DNA from: CAWDYA01 sp963806495
Lineage (GTDB): Bacteria > Acidobacteriota > Polarisedimenticolia > JACPZX01 > DASXTC01
Reading direction: 5' to 3'
DNA length: 64,000 bases
Assembly: GCA_963806495.1 (NCBI GenBank)
Contig: CAWDYA010000001.1
Location: forward strand, 1-64,000
Shown: in pieces, positions 58,882 through 64,000 of the stretch
How the letters are laid out: each line of letters opens with the position of its first letter
How positions within the stretch are numbered: position 1 is the stretch's first letter
Translations under genes and position numbers: made by a program
The notes under the pieces: generated by a model
Told to the model about the DNA's origin: nothing
What the model saw: only the letters and a program-made list of their open reading frames with translations
Database searches by the model: none

Positions 58882-59706
58882 TCAGACGATCCGCACCTTC
58901 GAGGGATCGAAATCCGGCCTGGGCAGCTTCATGTTCAGTCCTTCCAGCGTGTCGACGAGGATCTCGGCCACCGCGAGGTTGCGGAACCACTTGTGATCCG
59001 CCGGGATGACGTACCACGGCGCGTAAGACGTGCTGCAGCGCTCGAGCGCCTGCTCGTAGGCCCGCATGTAGTCGGGCCAGAGCTTCCTCTCCTCGAGGTC
59101 GCCGGGAGAGAACTTCCACTGGCGCGCAGGATCGTCGAGACGGGCCTGCAGCCGCCTGCGCTGCTCGTCCTCGCTGATGTGCAGGAAGAACTTCAGGATG
59201 ACGACGCCGCTTTCGGACAGGTGCTTCTCGAAATCGTTGATGATGGCGTACCGGCGCGACCAGACCTTGCGTGGCACGAGATCGTGGACGCGCACGATCA
59301 GGACGTCTTCGTAGTGGGACCGGTTGAAGATCCCGACGTCGCCGAGCCGCGGGACGTGGTGGTGGATCCGCCACAGGAAGTCGTGCTCGGCCTCCTCGGG
59401 CGTCGGCGCCTTGAACGAGGTCACCGAGCACCCTTGTGGGTTGAATCCGGTCATGACATGCCGTACGAGTCCGTCCTTGCCCCCGGCATCCATCGCCTGC
59501 AGCACCACCAGCAGCGCGTGCCGCTTCTCGGCATACAGCAGGTACTGCAGCTCGTCGAGCCGCGACATGCACCGCTCCAGGGCCCTGTCGTACCGCTTGC
59601 CCCGGCTCCAGCCGGCCGTGTCATCCGGGTCGTGCTTCGAGAGCGACACACGACGGCCCGGGCTGACCAGGAACCGCTCCTTCATCCGCTTCTCACGCTT
59701 GGCCAT
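58882..59706 (-). CDS. ppk2: Polyphosphate kinase 2 family enzyme
   Basis: 274 residues, intact. Walker A DAGGKDG (73-79), the following RHVMTGFNPQG, Walker B-type NRSHYEDVLI (128-137) and a C-terminal YVIPADHKWFRNLAV are diagnostic of PPK2 enzymes that transfer phosphate between polyphosphate and nucleotides. Single-domain length fits class I or class III; AMP, ADP or GDP use cannot be decided. The 9-base gap behind the K+ channel gene indicates co-transcription. Confidence 0.92.
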   Translation of the reverse strand: MAKREKRMKERFLVSPGRRVSLSKHDPDDTAGWSRGKRYDRALERCMSRLDELQYLLYAEKRHALLVVLQAMDAGGKDGLVRHVMTGFNPQGCSVTSFKAPTPEEAEHDFLWRIHHHVPRLGDVGIFNRSHYEDVLIVRVHDLVPRKVWSRRYAIINDFEKHLSESGVVILKFFLHISEDEQRRRLQARLDDPARQWKFSPGDLEERKLWPDYMRAYEQALERCSTSYAPWYVIPADHKWFRNLAVAEILVDTLEGLNMKLPRPDFDPSKVRIV

Positions 59707-59715
59707 TGTGTCTCC

Positions 59716-61035
59716 TCACGGAGTGCCCCGCCCTTCGCGGCCGCCCAGCACCTCCCGGATGTGCCTGTCGAACTCGGGGTAGGCGGCCCGCAGCTCTTCG
59801 AAGTCCTGTCTCGCGAGACGATACAGGTCGCAGAACGTCTTCGCACGGACCGTCGCGTTGCGACGCTCGTTCCTGATCAGGGCGGTCTCACCGAAAAACG
59901 TGCCCGCGGTCTGCGACGCGATGACCCGCCCGTCGACCAGGATCTCCACCTCGCCCCTGCTCAGGAAATACATCGCGTCTCCGGCCTCGCCCTGGAGGAG
60001 GATCGGATCGCCGGGCAGATAGATCTGGAGACGCAGCCGCTGGACGATCTCGCGTATGAACGTCTCGCCGGCATCGGTGAAGTAGGGCATCCGCTCGAGA
60101 ATGGCCCTGTTCAGATACAGCGCGAGATCGACGCTCAGGGCCGGCGGCAGCTCGTCGAGCAGGGCGTGCGTCGTCGCGCTCTTGTGCGTCTTCCACAGAT
60201 AGCGATAGTACCCCCGGACCCGATCCTGCAGAGCCTGAGGTATGTCGTGCGTCTTCAGGAAGACATTGACCTCCTCCATCTTCTCGAGATGCCCGGCCTT
60301 CGCGGCATCGAGGTTGCCCAGCAAGGTGGCCACGTTGCCGATGATGTAGCCGTACATCCCGACGCCGAGCAGCATGACGATCATCGCGAAGAACATCTGC
60401 AGCGGGCTGGTGCGGTCGGGCGTCACGTCGCCGTAGCCGACGGTCGTGAGCGAGGTCACCGCCCAGTACAGAGAGGTCGTGTACGTCAGGCCCGGCGACA
60501 GGCCCGGGTCCACCCCCCCGATCAGGATCCAGCCCAGGGCGATGATGTGCGCGCCGAGCAGGATACCGAACACCAGAAACACCAGGCGCAGGGTGGAAGG
60601 ATAGATCTTCAGGTTGTCCTGCAGGTCGTCGAAGAGCCGGTCGAGATGGACGAGCTTCAGCAGCGGCAGGAGACCCAGGGCGATCACGGCACGCGAATCG
60701 GATCCGCCCGCGTTGATGAGCCACCAGGTGAGAGTCGCCGCGGAGACGAAGGCCAGCGCGTCGATGAACAGCCATCGCCATGGATACCGCGCGGCGGCGG
60801 TGTCGCCCGGCATACCCGGTCTCGCGGCTCCCCGGAGTCGGGCGTTGATCACGAGGTCGGCCAGGAGGACCAGCGCCAGCAGACCCGCCGGCGGGGCGAA
60901 CCCCCGCGCGCCGGTCGCCAGCGACATCGGCAGCACGACCCCCGCGACGCACGCCGCCAGCAGGACGAGGACCTGCCAGATGATCCGCCCGGTGCCTCTC
61001 ACCGCCCGCCTCCCCCCTGGACCGCCGGCCGTCAT
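59716..61035 (-). CDS. Cyclic-nucleotide-gated K+ channel (6-TM, C-linker, cNMP-binding domain)
   Basis: 439 residues, intact. Hydrophobic helices from ~18 to ~235 surround a pore with selectivity filter TTVGYGD (197-203). The S4-like segment has few positive charges (R115, K127, R133), so voltage sensing is doubtful. A C-linker (~240-310) leads to a cNMP-binding domain (~318-430) with the cassette FFGETALIRNERRNATV (380-396). This is the plan of bacterial CNG/HCN-like channels and makes the protein a candidate target of the cyclase encoded at 40881. Alternative downstream starts are possible. Confidence 0.9.
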   Translation of the reverse strand: MTAGGPGGRRAVRGTGRIIWQVLVLLAACVAGVVLPMSLATGARGFAPPAGLLALVLLADLVINARLRGAARPGMPGDTAAARYPWRWLFIDALAFVSAATLTWWLINAGGSDSRAVIALGLLPLLKLVHLDRLFDDLQDNLKIYPSTLRLVFLVFGILLGAHIIALGWILIGGVDPGLSPGLTYTTSLYWAVTSLTTVGYGDVTPDRTSPLQMFFAMIVMLLGVGMYGYIIGNVATLLGNLDAAKAGHLEKMEEVNVFLKTHDIPQALQDRVRGYYRYLWKTHKSATTHALLDELPPALSVDLALYLNRAILERMPYFTDAGETFIREIVQRLRLQIYLPGDPILLQGEAGDAMYFLSRGEVEILVDGRVIASQTAGTFFGETALIRNERRNATVRAKTFCDLYRLARQDFEELRAAYPEFDRHIREVLGGREGRGTP

Positions 61036-61055
61036 CCTAGCATCGCGGGGGGAGG

Positions 61056-63222
61056 TCAGGCGCGGGACGAGACCGCCTCCTTCACGCGCTCGGGGGTCAT
61101 CGGGAGCTGCAGCAGACGCTCGCCGGTGGCATCGTGGACGGCGTTGGCCACCACGGCACCCATGCAGACGATCGGGGGCTCCCCGCCGCCCGAGGAGGGG
61201 ATGTCGGGAGCGTCAATCAGGATCGTCTCGATCGCCGGCAACCACGAGAAGCGAGGGATCCGGTAGGTGTCGAAGTTGCGGTCGAGGACCATCCCTCCCT
61301 TGAAGCGCACCTCCTCGGCCAGCGCATACCCCAGACCCATCGTGATGCTCCCTTCCATCTGCTGGCGGGCGCCTTCGGGGTTGACGACCACGCCCATGTC
61401 CTGCGCGCACACGACCCGCTTGACCTGCACCAGCCCTCGCTCTCGATCCACGTCCACCTCGGCCATCGTCGCCACGTATGTGCCCAGATAGAATCGCGCA
61501 GGCAACTCCCACGCCGCGGCCGCTGGGCGCCGGCGACGCCTTCCACCCGAACCTCCTCGCAGCGGCCTCCAGCACGCGCCGCATCCTCTCGTCCGACAGG
61601 TGATTCATCCGGAAGGCCAGCGGATCGATCCCGGCCGCCGAGGCCATCAGGTCGATGTGCGACTCGCGGGCGAAGGTGTTGGTGTTGACCGACGGGGCGC
61701 GCCACGGTCCGACTCCGAACGGATGCAGACCGGGTGTGGAGCCGTGCCAGCCGCCGTGCGAGACGGTGCGCTGATTCGGGACATCGTAGAACTGCCTCGC
61801 CTCGCGGTCGCCCGCCGCATATACCTCGAAATCCCAGTACGCGATCCGTCCTTCCGGCGTGAGGCCCGAGCGGATATCGACCACCGCGGCCGGCCGGAAC
61901 GTGTCATGGAAGAACTCGTCGGCGCGCTCCCACATCACCTGAACCGGCCGTCCCGTGAGCTTCGCCAGCCGGGCCGCCTCGACAGCCTGCGGCCCCGAGG
62001 TCTTGCCGCCGAAACCGGCGCCGACGTAAGGCGTGATGATCCGGACCTTGTCGGGCGCGAGTCCGAGAGCGCCGGCCACCTGACCCTGGACGATGAACGG
62101 CGCCTGGGTCGAGGCGTACACCGTCATGCGGCCGTCCTGCATCCGCGCGACCGCCGTATGCGTCTCCATCGGCGCATGGGCGACATAGCTGTTGAGATAG
62201 CGCCGGTCGAACTGCCGGCGAGCCGCGGCCCGCCCCTCCCGCAGACTGCCGCTCTCGTGCACCAAATCCCCCGGCGGGGCCGCCTTGACGAGATGGTCGA
62301 AGATGTTCGTGTCATCGAGGGTCGAATCCGGAGGCTCGAAGCGGGCCTTGACGAGCTCGAGAGCCTTCGCGGCCTCGTCGGGGTGCTCGTGCACCACCGC
62401 GAGCAGATCGCCGTCCCGTATCACCCGCGCCCCGTCGAGGGCGGCGGCCGCGGTGGTGTCGGCGCCGGTGAACCTCGCTCCATGCGCCGTGGGTCTGAGC
62501 ACCCGGGCATACAGCATGCCGGGGAGGACGATATCTCCCGCATACCGCGCCTTGCCGGTCACCTTCTCCCGCCCGTCGCTGCGCTCGGCCGAAGTTCCGA
62601 TGATCGTGAAGACGGCGGGCGCTTCCGGTGCCGGCGGCTTCGCGATGTGACGCTCGATTCTCCTGCCCGCGGCGAGCTGCGCGTAGGTCGCCTTGCGGCC
62701 CGGGTCGGCGCTGTCGACCACCGTCCCCGCCTTCACCTCCAGCCAATCCTCCGGCACGCCGAGCTTCTCCGCGGCCAGCTCGACGAGAACCGCCCGGGCC
62801 TCGGCGGCCGCCGCGCGCAGCACGGGGCCGAACACCCTGATGCTCAGCGAGCCGAAGGTGCCCATGTCCCAAGGGCAGAGATCCGTGTCGCCCATGACCA
62901 TGTCGACCCGCTCGAAGGGGACCTCGAGATCCTCCGCGAGGAGCTGCGCGAGGGAGGTCCGGCTCCCCTGTCCCAGCTCCACCTTGCCGACGAAACCGGT
63001 GACGCGACCATCCTCGCCTATGTGCAGGTAGGCGTTGAAGTCCTTCGGGTAGCCCCGGGCGCCGGAGAGGCGGGCGGGCTCCTGCGCCAGGAGCCCGGCC
63101 GGGTCGACCGCGAACAGCACGGTGATCCCCGAGGAGAGCAGCGTGACGAACTCCCGACGGTTGACATCGAGCAGGATGCTGCGGCCTGCACCCGCTCCGG
63201 GCGCCTCGTCCTGGTATCTCAT
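61056..63222 (-). CDS. Xanthine dehydrogenase-family molybdopterin subunit with Tat signal, one frameshift
   Basis: About 721 residues. A twin-arginine-type signal (NRREFVTLLSSGITVLFA, ~21-38) indicates export in folded form with its cofactor. The molybdopterin-cytosine-dinucleotide domains contain GKVELGQGSRTSLAQLLAED, GTSAERSDGREKVTGKARYA, YVAHAPMETHTAVARM, TPYVGAGFGGKT and, near the end, GGGEPP with the catalytic Glu. The frame shifts near 61497 (after GRGVGVAC). Substrate unknown; related two-subunit enzymes oxidise N-heterocycles or aldehydes and pass electrons to a cytochrome. Start 63222 overlaps the 2Fe-2S gene stop (ATGA). Confidence 0.9.
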
Positions 63223-63701
63223 CGCGCACCCGTCTTCGCCGCGCCTGCCGCCGCCTGGATCGCCCGCACCACCCGGACGTGCGACCCGCAGCGACACAGA
63301 TTGTCGTCCATGGCGCGGATGATCTCGTCGGTGGACGGGTGCGGCGTGCGCAGCAGCAGAGCATACGCGCTCATGATCATGCCCGGCGTGCAGAAGCCGC
63401 ACTGGTAGGCTCGTTCATCGAGGAACGCCTGCTGCAGGGGATGCAGCGCGCCGTCCCGTTCCAGCGCTTCGATGGTGAGGAGGCTCTTGCCGGCGATGTC
63501 GCCGGTCCGCGCGGTGCAGGATCGCACCGGGTCGCCGTCCACGAGGATGGTGCAGGCGCCGCACAGGCCTTCGCCGCAGCCGTACTTGACGCCCGTCAAC
63601 TCCAGATCGTCGCGCAGCACCCAGAGCAGCGGCCGGTCGTCATCGACGGTGAGGCTGCGGGGTGTGCCGTTGAGCACGAAGGAAAGGGAGCGCTTTGTCA
63701 C
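63219..63701 (-). CDS. 2Fe-2S subunit of the molybdopterin dehydrogenase
   Basis: 160 residues from GTG 63701. The two iron-sulfur motifs are complete: C42-x4-C47-x2-C50-x11-C62 (plant-ferredoxin type) and C101-x2-C104 with C136-x-C138. It relays electrons from the molybdenum subunit. No FAD subunit is encoded on either side within the window, so this is a two-subunit (IorA/IorB-like) arrangement. GTG overlaps the stop of the upstream gene (GTGA), giving a chain of overlapping starts. Confidence 0.93.
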   Translation of the reverse strand: MTKRSLSFVLNGTPRSLTVDDDRPLLWVLRDDLELTGVKYGCGEGLCGACTILVDGDPVRSCTARTGDIAGKSLLTIEALERDGALHPLQQAFLDERAYQCGFCTPGMIMSAYALLLRTPHPSTDEIIRAMDDNLCRCGSHVRVVRAIQAAAGAAKTGAR

Positions 63702-64000
63702 GGCTGCGGCCCGGCCCTCCCCTCGCACGCTTCGTGCTCCACGGTCCAGCTCCCGGACGCCAGCCTCCAGCCGTCGTCGGTCTTCATGAAGGTGAACAGG
63801 TCGGTGCCGCAGTGGCTCAGGCGGCCGTCCATGTGGTACTCGTAGCGCCCCCATACGAGGCCTATCCGGCCATCCACCAGGACCCGGGGGTCGTGGATCC
63901 GCTCCTCGACCCTGGACTTCCATTGCGGTGCGGCCTCGAGCAGAAGGGCCGTCGAGGACGAGCTGATGACCGTGCCGTCCGGTTTCTTCTCGATGTAGAC
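63698..64000 (-). CDS. NTF2-like (SnoaL/DUF4440-type) protein, 5' end beyond the window
   Basis: The last 100 codons of a gene enter from the right edge and stop at 63698; the frame has no start within the window. The translation is cohesive: TALLLEAAPQWKSRVEERIH, VDGRIGLVWGRYEYHMDGRL, CGTDLFTFMKTDDGWRLASG and SWTVEHEAC, the typical cone-shaped NTF2-like beta-sheet with W-G-x-Y-E and DGWR segments. These proteins are often small enzymes or ligand binders. The 4-base overlap with the 2Fe-2S gene suggests one operon; a direct role in the dehydrogenase is not shown. Confidence 0.75.
   Translation of the reverse strand, partial: VYIEKKPDGTVISSSSTALLLEAAPQWKSRVEERIHDPRVLVDGRIGLVWGRYEYHMDGRLSHCGTDLFTFMKTDDGWRLASGSWTVEHEACEGRAGPQP

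Overview
This is a 64 kb window of a very GC-rich bacterial chromosome, almost completely coding, with about 45 protein genes and no complete tRNA, rRNA, CRISPR array or transposase. Frequent Ser/Thr kinases fused to TPRs, each paired with an ECF sigma factor, large exported FG-GAP and beta-helix proteins, a FecR/TPR/outer-membrane barrel protein, a Tat-exported molybdenum enzyme and an RNase HII with an N-terminal extension point to a Gram-negative, free-living environmental bacterium. An Acidobacteriota-like lineage (or a neighbour such as Eisenbacteria) fits best. This is an inference from gene content; no phylogenetic marker was analysed.

Layout. 1-3.4 kb: an edge fragment of a GlxA-type regulator, a methyltransferase, the 3' remnant of a large secreted protein, an AbiEii-type nucleotidyltransferase with its small partner under a palindromic promoter/operator, and an orphan T-arm resembling the 3' end of tmRNA. 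3.4-6.7 kb (minus): an ECF sigma factor translationally coupled to a kinase-TPR protein. 6.8-19.6 kb (minus): eight tightly packed genes for exported proteins, apparently one 12.8 kb operon. 19.7-24.7 kb: ECF sigma plus zinc-finger anti-sigma (minus), divergent from an exported PDZ-TPR-CHAT protease-like protein (plus). 24.7-28.4 kb (minus): a protein with 14 FG-GAP repeats. 28.5-34.8 kb: SMUG1-like uracil-DNA glycosylase, cNMP-binding kinase, HNH protein, GAF-PP2C phosphatase and MBL hydrolase. 35.0-42.9 kb (plus): Cys-rich exported protein, FecR-TPR-barrel protein and CHASE2 adenylate cyclase. 42.9-45.0 kb: PD40-type repeat protein. 45.1-50.1 kb (minus): sugar ABC transporter operon ending in rnhB. 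50.2-52.8 kb: acyl-activating enzyme/ACP/acyltransferase fusion. 52.8-56.1 kb: second ECF-kinase-TPR cassette. 56.2-58.9 kb: small membrane protein, hypothetical protein and SGNH hydrolase. 58.9-61.0 kb: PPK2 and a cyclic-nucleotide-gated K+ channel. 61.1-64 kb: molybdopterin dehydrogenase large and 2Fe-2S subunits and a truncated NTF2-like gene.

How it may work together. The strongest regulatory signal is an identical bipartite motif (GGAAC, 14 bases, CGTTACAC) upstream of both the eight-gene exported operon and the 14-repeat FG-GAP gene, just where ECF promoters would be. The nearest ECF sigma lies immediately upstream of the first motif, with a membrane anti-sigma factor and a divergent exported PDZ-TPR-CHAT protein. 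I infer a surface-protein regulon whose sigma factor could be freed by a CHAT-type protease. A second theme is cyclic-nucleotide signalling: one cyclase and two cNMP-binding effectors lie in the window.

Caveat: about 17 genes, including housekeeping ones, are interrupted by single-base frameshifts, so indel errors in the assembly are likely. Coordinates for those genes span the whole reconstructed gene.
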